DNA of 64,000 nucleotides from Streptomyces sp. LaPpAH-108 (GTDB lineage: Bacteria; Actinomycetota; Actinomycetes; Streptomycetales; Streptomycetaceae), in contig NZ_KB891987.1 of NCBI RefSeq assembly GCF_000373625.1, positions 248,001 through 312,000 of the forward strand, read 5' to 3'. The notes under the pieces are model-generated. The model searched no databases. It was not told the origin of the DNA and was given only the letters and a program-made list of their open reading frames with translations. Position numbers and translations under genes: made by a program. This document shows positions 1-8,262 of the stretch, one piece after another; position 1 is the first letter of the stretch, and every line of letters begins with the position of its first letter.

Positions 1-555
1 GGGGGCGGTGACCTCGTCCTTGCCCGCCTTGATGTCGGCGACGAAGCGGGTGAGGGCGCGGCGGTCGTACGACTCCGGGAAGCCCTTCCTGGACATCAGG
101 CCGCGCGCCTGGAGCTCCTTGGTCGGCAGCAGGAAGCCGTCCGTCGTGACCAGCTCGACGCGGGGGTGCTCGGGCCAGCGGGACAGCAGGGCCTGGAGGA
201 GACGGGCCACGGTGGACTTGCCGACCGCGACGGAGCCCGCGACGCCTATCACGAAGGGCGTGCCCGACTGGGAGCCCTTCTCGCCGAGGAAGGTGTTCAG
301 CGCGCTTCTGAGGCCGTCGGTGGCGCCGACGTAGAGATTCAGCAGGCGCGAGAGCGGCAGATAGATGTCCCGCACCTCGTCGAGATCGATCACATCGCCC
401 AGCCCCCGCAGCTTCTCCACCTCCTCGGCGGTGAGCGGCAACGGCGTCTTGTGACGCAGCGCGCTCCATTCGGCACGGGTGAGATCGACATAGGGAGTCG
501 CCTCCGGCCGGTGCCGGTGGGCGCTCCTCGGGAACTCGGAGACCGGTGAGATCAC
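1..555 (-). CDS. coaA: Type I pantothenate kinase, 3' part beyond window
   Basis: This is the N-terminal 185 residues of a CoaA-type pantothenate kinase, which phosphorylates pantothenate with ATP in the first committed step of coenzyme A synthesis in the cytosol. The Walker A loop reads [18 protein letters not shown], and it is followed by the family segment [19 protein letters not shown] and the [13 protein letters not shown] stretch. The start is a GTG at 553-555, giving [22 protein letters not shown]; an in-frame TAA lies four codons upstream, so no longer start is possible. The bacterial enzyme is usually about 315-330 residues, so roughly 40% is missing past base 1. A possible small ORF lies just upstream on the same strand. 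Confidence 0.93.
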   Translation of the reverse strand, partial: MISPVSEFPRSAHRHRPEATPYVDLTRAEWSALRHKTPLPLTAEEVEKLRGLGDVIDLDEVRDIYLPLSRLLNLYVGATDGLRSALNTFLGEKGSQSGTPFVIGVAGSVAVGKSTVARLLQALLSRWPEHPRVELVTTDGFLLPTKELQARGLMSRKGFPESYDRRALTRFVADIKAGKDEVTAP

Positions 556-601
556 ATTCCATTGTTAACGGAGTTTGAACGGGCGCGTGAGGTGGGGTAC
601 G

Positions 602-769
602 TCACGCCGGGCGCCGGGCCTCGGCGTGCTTCGGCGCGGGCGGCGGCCCGATCAGGGCCGCCGCCAGGGCTTCTCCTGTCAGCTCGACCACCACGGCGTC
701 GTTCCGCACGGTCGCGGGCAGCCGGGCGTACGTCCCCCCGTCGCACAGGAACGCCCCGCTGCGCGGCAC
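602..769 (-). CDS. Possible small protein upstream of coaA
   Basis: A 55-codon reading frame from a GTG at 767-769 to a TGA at 602-604, ending 46 bp before coaA on the same strand. The peptide contains VRNDAVVVELTGEALAAALI and ends in a Pro/Ala/Arg-rich tail. Nearly all third positions are G or C and the composition is protein-like. No convincing ribosome binding site precedes the GTG and no family is recognised. The frame stays open far upstream without a good start, so the 5' end is uncertain. It could be chance in GC-rich DNA. Confidence 0.3.
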   Translation of the reverse strand: MPRSGAFLCDGGTYARLPATVRNDAVVVELTGEALAAALIGPPPAPKHAEARRPA

Positions 770-995
770 CGAGCGGACGGTGTCCAGGTCCAGGGGGACG
801 GGCGTGTCACGCGGCGGGGGCGGGGTGATTCTGGGGGGTTTCTGAGCTGGGCTCAAGTGTGTCCGGTTTGGGGGAACTTGGGTGGGGGGTGGTCGGTCAA
901 GTGCCCCGCACAGGGGTGCGTACCGCCGTGGGAATTTCCGAAATCGGGCACGCGGCGGCTCTTTTGGGGGCGGGAATGATCGTAGGCTGCCGCGC

Positions 996-2843
996 ATGTG
1001 CGGAATCGTGGGATACGTGGGAGCGCGGTCGGCGCTCGAAGTCGTGATGGCGGGGCTGAAGCGGCTGGAGTACCGGGGGTACGACTCCGCCGGGGTCGCG
1101 GTGCTCGCGGACGGGGGGCTGGCGTCGGCCAAGCGGGCCGGGAAGCTGGTCAACCTGGAGAAGGAGCTGGCCGAGCGGCCGTTGCCCGCCGGGACGACCG
1201 GGATCGGGCACACCCGGTGGGCCACGCACGGCGGCCCGACGGACGCCAACGCCCACCCGCACCTGGACAACGCGGGCCGGGTCGCCGTCGTGCACAACGG
1301 CATCATCGAGAACTTCGCGGTGCTGCGCGCCGAACTCGCCGAGCGCGGGCACGCCCTGGCCTCCGAGACCGACACCGAGGTCGTCGCGCACCTGCTGGCC
1401 GAGGAGTACTCCGCGACGGCCGACCTCGCGGAGGCGATGCGGCTGGTGTGCCGCCGTCTGGAGGGCGCCTTCACCCTGGTCGCCGTGCACGCGGACGCCC
1501 CGGACGTGGTCGTCGGCGCCCGCCGCAACTCCCCGCTGGTGGTGGGCGTGGGCGAGGGCGAGTCGTTCCTCGCCTCCGACGTCGCCGCCTTCATCGCGCA
1601 CACCCGCGACGCGCTCGAACTGGGCCAGGACCAGGTCGTCGAGCTGCGCCGCGAGGGCGTGACCGTGACGGACTTCGACGGCTCCCCGGCCGAGGTCCGC
1701 GCCTTCCACGTCGACTGGGACGTCTCGGCCGCCGAGAAGGGCGGCTACGACTACTTCATGCTCAAGGAGATCGCCGAGCAGCCCAAGGCCGTCGCCGACA
1801 CCCTGCTGGGCCGCGTCGACCCCTCCGGCTCGCTCACCCTGGACGAGGTGCGCATCGGCGCGGCCGAGCTGCGCGAGGTGGACAAGGTCGTCATCGTCGC
1901 CTGCGGTACGGCCTTCCACGCGGGCCTGATCGCCAAGTACGCCATCGAGCACTGGACCCGCATCCCCTGCGAGGTCGAGCTGGCGAGCGAGTTCCGCTAC
2001 CGCGACCCGATCCTGGACGGCCGCTCCCTGGTCATCGCGATCTCCCAGTCCGGCGAGACCATGGACACGCTGATGGCGCTCCGGCACGCCCGCGAGCAGG
2101 GCTCCAAGGTGCTGGCCATCTGCAACACCAACGGCTCCACCATCCCGCGCGAGTCGGACGCGGTGCTCTACACGCACGCAGGACCCGAGGTCGCCGTCGC
2201 CTCCACCAAGGCGTTCCTGACCCAGCTGGTCGCCTGCTACCTCGTCGCCCTCTATCTGGGCCAGGTGCGCGGCACCCAGTGGGGCGACGAGATCCGCGCC
2301 GTCGTGCGCGACCTGTCCCGGATCTCCGGCGAGGTCGAACGCGTCCTGGAGACCATGGAGCCGGTGCGCGAGCTGGCCCGCTCCCTGGCCGGGCACGACA
2401 CCGTGCTCTTCCTCGGCCGCCACGTGGGCTACCCGGTCGCCCTCGAAGGCGCCCTCAAGCTCAAGGAACTCGCCTACATGCACGCCGAGGGCTTCGCGGC
2501 GGGCGAGCTGAAGCACGGCCCGATCGCGCTGATCGAGAAGGACCTCCCGGTCGTCGTGGTCGTGCCCTCGCCGCGCGGCCGGTCCGTCCTGCACGACAAG
2601 ATCGTCTCCAACATCCAGGAGATCCGCGCCCGGGGCGCCCGCACGATCGTCATCGCCGACGAGGACGACGACGCGGTGATCCCGTACGCCGACCACCTGA
2701 TCCGCGTCCCGGCCACGCCCACCCTGCTCCAGCCCCTGGTCGCCACGGTCCCGCTCCAGGTCTTCGCCTGCGAACTGGCCGCCGCCCGCGGCAACGAGGT
2801 CGACCAGCCGCGCAACCTCGCCAAGTCGGTGACGGTGGAATAG
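996..2843 (+). CDS. glmS: Glutamine--fructose-6-phosphate aminotransferase
   Basis: A 615-residue isomerizing GlmS that makes glucosamine-6-phosphate from fructose-6-phosphate and glutamine, the entry step to peptidoglycan precursors. The protein begins MCGIVGYVG, so after Met removal Cys is the N-terminal glutaminase nucleophile; this fixes the start at 996. The glutaminase domain (about 1-230) shows GIGHTRWATHG. Two SIS domains follow, with VIVACGTAFHAGL and AISQSGETMDTLMALR in the first and HAEGFAAGELKHGPIALI in the second. The C-terminus DQPRNLAKSVTVE is the usual GlmS ending. There is no obvious Shine-Dalgarno sequence; a TAGGCT hexamer ends 7 nt before the ATG, which suggests a leaderless transcript. 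acpS follows after 30 bp. Confidence 0.98.
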   Translation: MCGIVGYVGARSALEVVMAGLKRLEYRGYDSAGVAVLADGGLASAKRAGKLVNLEKELAERPLPAGTTGIGHTRWATHGGPTDANAHPHLDNAGRVAVVHNGIIENFAVLRAELAERGHALASETDTEVVAHLLAEEYSATADLAEAMRLVCRRLEGAFTLVAVHADAPDVVVGARRNSPLVVGVGEGESFLASDVAAFIAHTRDALELGQDQVVELRREGVTVTDFDGSPAEVRAFHVDWDVSAAEKGGYDYFMLKEIAEQPKAVADTLLGRVDPSGSLTLDEVRIGAAELREVDKVVIVACGTAFHAGLIAKYAIEHWTRIPCEVELASEFRYRDPILDGRSLVIAISQSGETMDTLMALRHAREQGSKVLAICNTNGSTIPRESDAVLYTHAGPEVAVASTKAFLTQLVACYLVALYLGQVRGTQWGDEIRAVVRDLSRISGEVERVLETMEPVRELARSLAGHDTVLFLGRHVGYPVALEGALKLKELAYMHAEGFAAGELKHGPIALIEKDLPVVVVVPSPRGRSVLHDKIVSNIQEIRARGARTIVIADEDDDAVIPYADHLIRVPATPTLLQPLVATVPLQVFACELAAARGNEVDQPRNLAKSVTVE

Positions 2844-2873
2844 CCCGGCGCCGACGCCCCTTAGGCTCCTCGC

Positions 2874-3245
2874 ATGGGCATTGTCGGGGTCGGGATCGAT
2901 GTGGCGGAGATCGAGCGGTTCCGGGCGGCTCTGGAGCGCACGCCCGGACTTGCCGACCGGCTGTTCGTGGCGGGGGAACTGCTGCTGCCGGGCGGTGAGC
3001 GGCGCGGGATCGCCTCGCTGGCGGCGCGGTTCGCGGCCAAGGAGGCGCTGGCCAAGGCGCTCGGGGCGCCGTCCGGACTGCTCTGGGTGGACGCCGAGGT
3101 GTACGTCGAGGACAGCGGGCAGCCCCGGCTGCGGGTCAAGGGCACGGTGGCCGCCCGCGCGGCCGAGCTGGGCGTGCGGTCCTGGCACGTCTCCCTCAGC
3201 CATGACGCGGGCGTCGCCTCGGCCGTGGTGATCGCCGAGAACTGA
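2874..3245 (+). CDS. acpS: Holo-[acyl-carrier-protein] synthase
   Basis: A 123-residue AcpS-type phosphopantetheinyl transferase. It transfers 4'-phosphopantetheine from CoA to the serine of acyl carrier proteins. The start [15 protein letters not shown] carries the first metal-binding Asp, and [13 protein letters not shown] carries the conserved Glu and Lys of the active site. The end [16 protein letters not shown] is the standard beta strand of the family. Length is normal. TAGGCT at 2862-2867 lies 6 nt before the ATG, so the message may be leaderless even though the gene follows glmS closely. The next gene starts 46 bp downstream, and the AcpS-NnrE neighbourhood is common in actinomycetes. 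Confidence 0.96.
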   Translation: MGIVGVGIDVAEIERFRAALERTPGLADRLFVAGELLLPGGERRGIASLAARFAAKEALAKALGAPSGLLWVDAEVYVEDSGQPRLRVKGTVAARAAELGVRSWHVSLSHDAGVASAVVIAEN

Positions 3246-3291
3246 TCCACCCGGGTGCGCGAGTCCGCGCTCGCGGGGCAGACTCGAAGAC

Positions 3292-4740
3292 ATGCGTACG
3301 GCGTACAGCGTGGAGACGGTACGGGCGGCCGAGCGGGCCCTGATGGCACGGCTGCCGGAGGGCACGCTCATGCAGCGGGCGGCGGCCGGGCTCGCCGCGG
3401 CCTCGGCGGAGTTCCTGGGACGGCTGCACGGCAGCCGCGTGGTGCTGCTCGTCGGCAGCGGCGACAACGGCGGCGACGCGCTGTACGCCGGGGCCCGGCT
3501 GGCCCGGCGCGGCGCGGGCGTCACCGCCGTGCTCCTCTCACCCGACCGGGCGCACGCGGGCGGACTCCGGGCGCTGCGTCACGCGGGCGGCCGGGTCGTC
3601 ACGGACCCCGAGGACGCGCTCAGGGCCGTCGGGCGGGCCGCGCTCGTCCTGGACGGCATCGTCGGCATCGGCGGCAAGGGCGGGCTTCGCCCAGGCGCCC
3701 AGCGGCTGGTGGAGGCCGCCGAGCGGGCACGGGCCGGGATCGTCGCCGTCGACCTGCCCAGCGGGGTGGACGCGGACACCGGCGAGGTGCGCGGCGCGGC
3801 CGTACGCGCGGATCTGACGGTCACCTTCGGGGCGTACAAGCCGGGCCTGCTGATCGATCCCGGGCACGAGTACGCCGGGGCGGTCCGCCTCGTCGAGATC
3901 GGGCTCGAACTGCCGCCGGACCCCGCCGTGGAGGCGCTGCAGCACGCGGATGTGGCCCGGCTGCTGCCGGTGCCCTCGGCGGAGAGCGACAAGTACCGGC
4001 GCGGGGTGCTCGGCGTCGCCGCCGGGTCCGCGCGCTACCCCGGCGCGGCGGTGCTGGCCGTCTCGGGCGCGCTGCGCGGGGGCGCGGGCGCGGTGCGGTA
4101 CGTCGGTCCTGCCGGGGACGCGGTGATCGCCCGGTTCCCGGAGACGCTGGTCTCCGACCAGGGCCCCGACCACGCGGGCCGCGTCCAGGCGTGGGTGGTC
4201 GGACCCGGCGCCGGGGACGACGCCGCCACCGTCGCCAAGGTCCTCGGCGCGGACGTACCGGTCCTGCTCGACGCCGACGGGCTCCGGCTCGCGGACCGGG
4301 ACACCGTACGCGGGCGCACGGCACCGACCCTGATGACCCCTCACGCGGGCGAGGCCGCCGCGCTGCTGGGCGTGCGCCGCGAGGAGGTGGAGGCGACCCG
4401 GCTCGCCTCGGTGCGCGAGCTGGCGGCCGTCTACCGGGCGACGGTCCTGCTCAAGGGCTCCACCACGCTGATCGCCGCCCCCGACGGCGGCCCGGTCCGG
4501 GTCAACCCCACCGGCACCGCCTGGCTCGCCACCGCGGGCAGCGGCGACGTGCTCTCCGGACTCACCGGCTCGCTGCTCGCCTCCGGGCTCTCCCCGCTGG
4601 ACGCGGGCAGCGTGGGCGCCTATCTGCACGGCCTGGCCGGGCGGTTCGCCTCCCGGGGCGCCCCGATCGTGGCGATGGACATCTCCGAACGGCTGCCGGA
4701 CGCGTGGCGGGACGTACGGCGGGAGCTGGACTGGGACTGA
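3292..4740 (+). CDS. nnrD: Bifunctional NAD(P)H-hydrate epimerase / ADP-dependent dehydratase
   Basis: A 482-residue fusion that repairs hydrated NADH and NADPH. The N-terminal YjeF domain (about 1-205) epimerises R- and S-NAD(P)HX and shows LLVGSGDNGGDALYAGARLA and VAVDLPSGVDADTG. The C-terminal ribokinase-like domain (about 220-475) dehydrates S-NAD(P)HX using ADP and shows TLMTPHAGEAAALLG, LLKGSTTLIA and the catalytic loop ATAGSGDVLSGLTGSLLASG. Domain order and length match other bacterial fused NnrDE enzymes. The ATG at 3292 gives MRTAYSVETVRAAERALM, the usual start of the domain. It is co-directional with acpS and alr. Confidence 0.95.
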   Translation: MRTAYSVETVRAAERALMARLPEGTLMQRAAAGLAAASAEFLGRLHGSRVVLLVGSGDNGGDALYAGARLARRGAGVTAVLLSPDRAHAGGLRALRHAGGRVVTDPEDALRAVGRAALVLDGIVGIGGKGGLRPGAQRLVEAAERARAGIVAVDLPSGVDADTGEVRGAAVRADLTVTFGAYKPGLLIDPGHEYAGAVRLVEIGLELPPDPAVEALQHADVARLLPVPSAESDKYRRGVLGVAAGSARYPGAAVLAVSGALRGGAGAVRYVGPAGDAVIARFPETLVSDQGPDHAGRVQAWVVGPGAGDDAATVAKVLGADVPVLLDADGLRLADRDTVRGRTAPTLMTPHAGEAAALLGVRREEVEATRLASVRELAAVYRATVLLKGSTTLIAAPDGGPVRVNPTGTAWLATAGSGDVLSGLTGSLLASGLSPLDAGSVGAYLHGLAGRFASRGAPIVAMDISERLPDAWRDVRRELDWD

Positions 4741-4859
4741 GGCCGGACTGAGCCCGCCCGGCGGGTCGTACGGACACCCGGCGGACCGGGTACCCGGTAC
4801 GGGGCCGCCGCGGAGTGCTTCCGGGGGCCGGGCGGGGCCTCTGAGAGACTGGGGGCGCC

Positions 4860-6026
4860 ATGAACGAGACAGCAGCTGTGCCGACGGCGCCCCTGCGCGC
4901 CCGCGCCGAGATCGATCTGGGTGCCCTGCGCGCCAACGTACGGGCGTTGCGCGCCCGGTTGAAGGGCGCGGCCCTGATGGCCGTCGTCAAGTCGGACGCC
5001 TACGGCCACGGCGCGTTGCCCTGCGCCCGCGCGGCCCGCGCGGCCGGGGCGACCTGGCTGGGCACCGCCACGCCCGAGGAGGCCCTGGCGCTGCGCGCGG
5101 CCGGGCTGCCGGGCCGGATCATGTGCTGGCTCTGGGTGCCCGGCGGCCCCTGGCGCCAGGCGATCGAGGCCGACCTCGACGTGTCGGTCAGCGGGATGTG
5201 GGCGCTGCGCGAGGTCACCGAGGCCGCCCGCGCGGCGGGCCGCACGGCCCGTGTGCAGCTCAAGGCCGACACCGGCCTGGGCCGCAACGGCTGCCAGCCC
5301 GGCGACTGGCCCGAGCTGGTCGCCGAGGCGCTGAAGGCCGAGTCGGAGGGGCTGATCCGGGTCACCGGACTGTGGTCCCACTTCGCCTGCGCCGACGAGC
5401 CGGGCCACCCCTCCATCACCGCCCAGCTCGACCGCTTCCGCGAGATGACCGCGTACGCCGAGGAGCAGGGCGTGCGCCCGGAGGTGCGGCACATCGCCAA
5501 CTCCCCGGCCACGCTGACCCTTCCGGAGACCCACTTCGACCTGGTGCGCACCGGCATCGCGATGTACGGCGTCTCGCCGAGCCCGGAGATCGGCACCCCG
5601 GCCGACTTCGGACTGCGCCCGGTGATGACGCTGCGCGCCTCGCTCGCCCTGGTCAAGCGGGTGCCCGGCGGCCACGGCATCAGCTACGGCCACCACTACC
5701 TCACCCCCGGCGAGACCACCCTCGGTCTCGTCCCGGTCGGCTACGCGGACGGCATCCCCCGGCACGCCTCGGGCACCGGACCCGTGCTGGTGGACGGCAA
5801 GTGGCGCACCGTCGCGGGGCGGGTCGCGATGGACCAGTTCGTGGTCGACCTCGGCGGCGACGAGCCCGAGGCGGGCACGGACGCGGTGCTGTTCGGCCCC
5901 GGCGACGCGGGCGAGCCCACCGCCGAGGACTGGGCACAGGCGTGCGGCACGATCGCGTACGAGATCGTCACCCGCATCGGCACCCGGGTGCCCCGCGTGC
6001 ACCTGAACGGGGAAGAAGAGGGGTAA
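4860..6026 (+). CDS. alr: Alanine racemase
   Basis: A 388-residue PLP enzyme that interconverts L- and D-alanine for peptidoglycan. The PLP lysine is Lys44 in MAVVKSDAYGHGALP. The second catalytic residue, a tyrosine, is in HGISYGHHYLTPG. Other family landmarks are LWSHFACADEP, RHIANSPATL, and VPVGYADGIPR near the C-terminal beta domain. The ATG at 4860 is placed by alignment of RAEIDLGALRANV to the family N-terminus; a GAGACT hexamer lies 9 nt upstream. Length is slightly above the usual 370-380 because of a short N-terminal extension. The next gene is 132 bp downstream after a palindrome. Confidence 0.97.
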   Translation: MNETAAVPTAPLRARAEIDLGALRANVRALRARLKGAALMAVVKSDAYGHGALPCARAARAAGATWLGTATPEEALALRAAGLPGRIMCWLWVPGGPWRQAIEADLDVSVSGMWALREVTEAARAAGRTARVQLKADTGLGRNGCQPGDWPELVAEALKAESEGLIRVTGLWSHFACADEPGHPSITAQLDRFREMTAYAEEQGVRPEVRHIANSPATLTLPETHFDLVRTGIAMYGVSPSPEIGTPADFGLRPVMTLRASLALVKRVPGGHGISYGHHYLTPGETTLGLVPVGYADGIPRHASGTGPVLVDGKWRTVAGRVAMDQFVVDLGGDEPEAGTDAVLFGPGDAGEPTAEDWAQACGTIAYEIVTRIGTRVPRVHLNGEEEG

Positions 6027-6031
6027 CCGCC

Positions 6032-6047
6032 CTGCCGGGCCCGGCAG
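6032..6047. terminator. 16-bp palindrome after alr
   Basis: CTGCCGGGCCCGGCAG is a perfect palindrome 5 bp after the alr stop codon. As RNA it could fold into a short GC hairpin and act as a weak terminator. A T8 and a T5 run follow at 6086-6093 and 6097-6101, about 40-55 bp further on and so too far to serve as its U-tract. The T runs are unusual in such GC-rich DNA. Confidence 0.35.
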
Positions 6048-6158
6048 TTGAGCCCCGGAGCCCCCTGGGTGAGTCATGTCCCCCCTTTTTTTTGCGTTTT
6101 TACGAACATGAGTACGGCGAAGATCTGAGCACGGCGGTACGGCGAGGAGGAGCGGTAC

Positions 6159-7412
6159 GTGAGCGAGAGCAGTGCGGAGGGCGTGGCCGAGGCCGTCGCC
6201 GCGGTCGCCGCCGCCGGGGAGGCGGCGGGGAGCTGGCGCCGGGCGACCGGCCTCGCCGGGGCCGCGATAGGCGTCCTCGCCGCGGGCGCCGCCGCCGGGG
6301 TGGCCATCGAGCGCATGACGGTCGGGCGCGGAATACGCCGCAAGGCCCAGCTCGCCCTGGACTCGGCCGGCCCCTACGGCACCCTGCGCGGCACCCCCGG
6401 CAAGGCCGTCGCGGACGACGGCACCGAGCTGTACTACGAGGTCGACGACATCGAGCCCGACCCCGGCCCGAACGTCTCCCCGCGCCGCCGCAGGCTCTTC
6501 GGCCGCAAGGCGCCCGCCCCCGTGACCGTCGTCTTCTGCCACGGCTACTGCCTCGGCCAGGACTCCTGGCACTTCCAGCGGGCCGCCCTGCGCGGGGTCG
6601 TGCGCACCGTGCACTGGGACCAGCGCAGCCACGGCCGCTCCGGGCGCGGGGTGGCCCAGACCCGCGACGGGGTGCCGGTCACCATCGACCAGCTCGGCCG
6701 CGATCTGAAGGCGGTGCTCGACGCGGCCGTGCCGGAGGGCCCGATCGTGCTGGTCGGCCACTCCATGGGCGGCATGACGGTGATGGCACTGGCCGCCCAG
6801 TTCCCCGAGCTGATCCGGGACCGCGTCGTCGCCACCGCGTTCGTCGGCACCTCCTCCGGGCGGCTCGGCGAGGTCAACTTCGGCCTCCCGCTGGCCGGGG
6901 TCAACGCCGTGCGCCGCATCCTGCCGGGCGTGCTGAAGGCGCTCGGGCAGCAGGCGGAGCTGGTGGAGAAGGGGCGCCGGGCCACCGCCGAGCTGTTCGC
7001 CGGGGTGATCAAGCGGTACTCGTTCGCGGGACGGGACATCGACCCGGCGGTCGCGCGGTTCGCGGAGCGGATGATCGAGTCCACCCCGATCGACGTGGTC
7101 GCGGAGTTCTACCCGGCCTTCACCGACCACGACAAGACCGAGGCGCTGGCCGCCTTCCGTGACATGCCGGTGCTCGTGCTCGCCGGGGTACGGGACCTGG
7201 TGACGCCGAGCGAGCACAGCGAGGCGATAGCGGACCTGCTGCCCGACGGCGAACTGGTGCTCGTACCGGAGGCGGGACACCTCGTCATGCTGGAGCATCC
7301 GGAGGTCGTCACCGACCGGCTCGCGGACCTGCTCACCCGCGCGGGAGCGGTCCCCGCAGGGGCTACCGTAAGCGGTTATGGAAGAGGCAGCAGCACCGCA
7401 CAGCCCGGCTGA
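6159..7412 (+). CDS. Alpha/beta-fold hydrolase with N-terminal membrane segment
   Basis: A 417-residue hydrolase. Residues 22-50 form a hydrophobic Ala/Gly-rich segment (ATGLAGAAIGVLAAGAAAGVAI) that probably anchors it in the membrane. The catalytic domain shows the oxyanion strand VFCHGYCLGQDSW, the nucleophile elbow LVGHSMGGMTVM, and the acid and histidine in LAGVRDLVTPSEHS and VPEAGHLVMLEHPE. All triad residues are present; the substrate cannot be predicted, though a lipase or esterase role is likely. GTG at 6159 has GGAGGAG about 8 nt upstream. Its 3' end overlaps tsaE by 35 bp, so the two are probably translated from one message. Confidence 0.9.
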   Translation: MSESSAEGVAEAVAAVAAAGEAAGSWRRATGLAGAAIGVLAAGAAAGVAIERMTVGRGIRRKAQLALDSAGPYGTLRGTPGKAVADDGTELYYEVDDIEPDPGPNVSPRRRRLFGRKAPAPVTVVFCHGYCLGQDSWHFQRAALRGVVRTVHWDQRSHGRSGRGVAQTRDGVPVTIDQLGRDLKAVLDAAVPEGPIVLVGHSMGGMTVMALAAQFPELIRDRVVATAFVGTSSGRLGEVNFGLPLAGVNAVRRILPGVLKALGQQAELVEKGRRATAELFAGVIKRYSFAGRDIDPAVARFAERMIESTPIDVVAEFYPAFTDHDKTEALAAFRDMPVLVLAGVRDLVTPSEHSEAIADLLPDGELVLVPEAGHLVMLEHPEVVTDRLADLLTRAGAVPAGATVSGYGRGSSTAQPG

Positions 7413-7899
7413 GATCCGGCTCACCGTCACCTCCCCCGAGCAGATGCGCCGGCTCGGCCTCCGCCTGGCCGGGCTGCTGCGCGCGGGCGACCTCGTGATG
7501 CTCAGCGGGGAGCTGGGCGCGGGCAAGACGACGCTGACCCGGGGGCTCGGTGAAGGACTCGGGGTGCGCGGCGCGGTCACCTCGCCGACCTTCGTCATCG
7601 CACGGGTCCACCCCTCGCTGGTGGACGGCCCGCCGCTGGTCCATGTCGACGCCTACCGGCTCTCCGGCGGTCTCGACGAGATGGAAGACCTGGACCTCGA
7701 CGTGTCGCTGCCCGAGTCGGTGATCGTCGTGGAGTGGGGCGAGGGCAAGGTCGAGGAGCTGACCGACGACCGCCTGGAGGTCCTGATCGACCGCGCGACC
7801 GGGGACACCACCGACGAGGTACGGCACGTGACGGTGCGCGGGCTCGGCAAGCGGTGGGCGGAGACGGACCTGGAGGCGCTGGAGGCGCTGGAGGGCTGA
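7378..7899 (+). CDS. tsaE: tRNA threonylcarbamoyladenosine biosynthesis ATPase TsaE
   Basis: A 173-residue P-loop ATPase that works with TsaB and TsaD to put threonylcarbamoyl on A37 of ANN-decoding tRNAs. The Walker A motif is SGELGAGKTTLTRG, followed by VTSPTFVIA and HVDAYRLSGGLDEMEDLDLD, which are typical of TsaE (YjeE). VIVVEWGEGKVEEL is the Walker B region. The ATG at 7378 lies inside the end of the hydrolase gene. tsaB, rimI and tsaD follow after two small genes. A strong hairpin sits 39 bp after the stop. Confidence 0.95.
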   Translation: MEEAAAPHSPAEIRLTVTSPEQMRRLGLRLAGLLRAGDLVMLSGELGAGKTTLTRGLGEGLGVRGAVTSPTFVIARVHPSLVDGPPLVHVDAYRLSGGLDEMEDLDLDVSLPESVIVVEWGEGKVEELTDDRLEVLIDRATGDTTDEVRHVTVRGLGKRWAETDLEALEALEG

Positions 7900-7938
7900 G
7901 GTGCCGGGGGTGCGGAAGCGACAGGCCCGCGCCCCGAT

Positions 7939-7959
7939 ATCCCGACATGCTGTCGGGAT
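7939..7959 (+). terminator. Hairpin after tsaE
   Basis: Arms ATCCCGACA and TGTCGGGAT pair perfectly over 9 bp with a TGC loop, 39 bp after the tsaE stop. No T-run follows, which is common for Streptomyces terminators. It could equally be an operator for the gene at 8055, since that gene's promoter must lie in this gap. Confidence 0.5.
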
Positions 7960-8005
7960 CGTATTGCGCGGGACGTACCGGGCGTGGTCACATGGTATCC
8001 AGCCC

Positions 8006-8027
8006 GTGGTTAGGCATACCTAACCAC
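8006..8027. promoter_or_regulatory. DtxR/IdeR-like palindrome (possible iron box)
   Basis: A perfect inverted repeat with arms GTGGTTAGG and CCTAACCAC around CATA. Aligned to the actinobacterial iron-box consensus TTAGGTTAGGCTAACCTAA, 14 of 19 positions agree by hand count. Streptomyces DmdR1, an IdeR homologue, binds such boxes. It lies 27 bp before the ATG of the small protein at 8055, where it would overlap promoter elements. Binding by DmdR1 is inferred from sequence only. Confidence 0.5.
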
Positions 8028-8054
8028 ACCCGCCCCCGCAGCTCAGGAGGCGCC

Positions 8055-8234
8055 ATGTCCGCTCCACGTCCCACGCCCACGGCCCGGCCCGAGCGGGCCG
8101 GACGCGTCCCGGTGACCCCGCAGGTGTCGATGCGCGACCTGCTGGCCTCGTGCGCGGCGGCGAAAGCGGTCTCCACCCCGCCTCCCGCCCCGGACCCGGC
8201 CGAACACACCCCGGACCACCGCGAGGCGGCGTAA
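8055..8234 (+). CDS. Small hypothetical protein
   Basis: A 59-residue protein, MSAPRPTPTARPERAGRVPV at the start, with a central helix-like segment SMRDLLASCAAAKAVSTPP and a Pro-rich acidic tail. The start is well supported: CAGGAGG lies 6 nt before the ATG. No family is recognised. The DtxR-like palindrome just upstream suggests metal-responsive expression. It converges with the gene at 8263-8844, leaving only 28 bp between the stops. Confidence 0.7.
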   Translation: MSAPRPTPTARPERAGRVPVTPQVSMRDLLASCAAAKAVSTPPPAPDPAEHTPDHREAA

Positions 8235-8262
8235 CCGCCCCACCGCTCCAGGATCAGCAGGG

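Noticed and set aside
4620-7598. 992-codon minus-strand ORF
   Set aside because: Antisense shadow of alr, the hydrolase and tsaE, all of which have clear family motifs.
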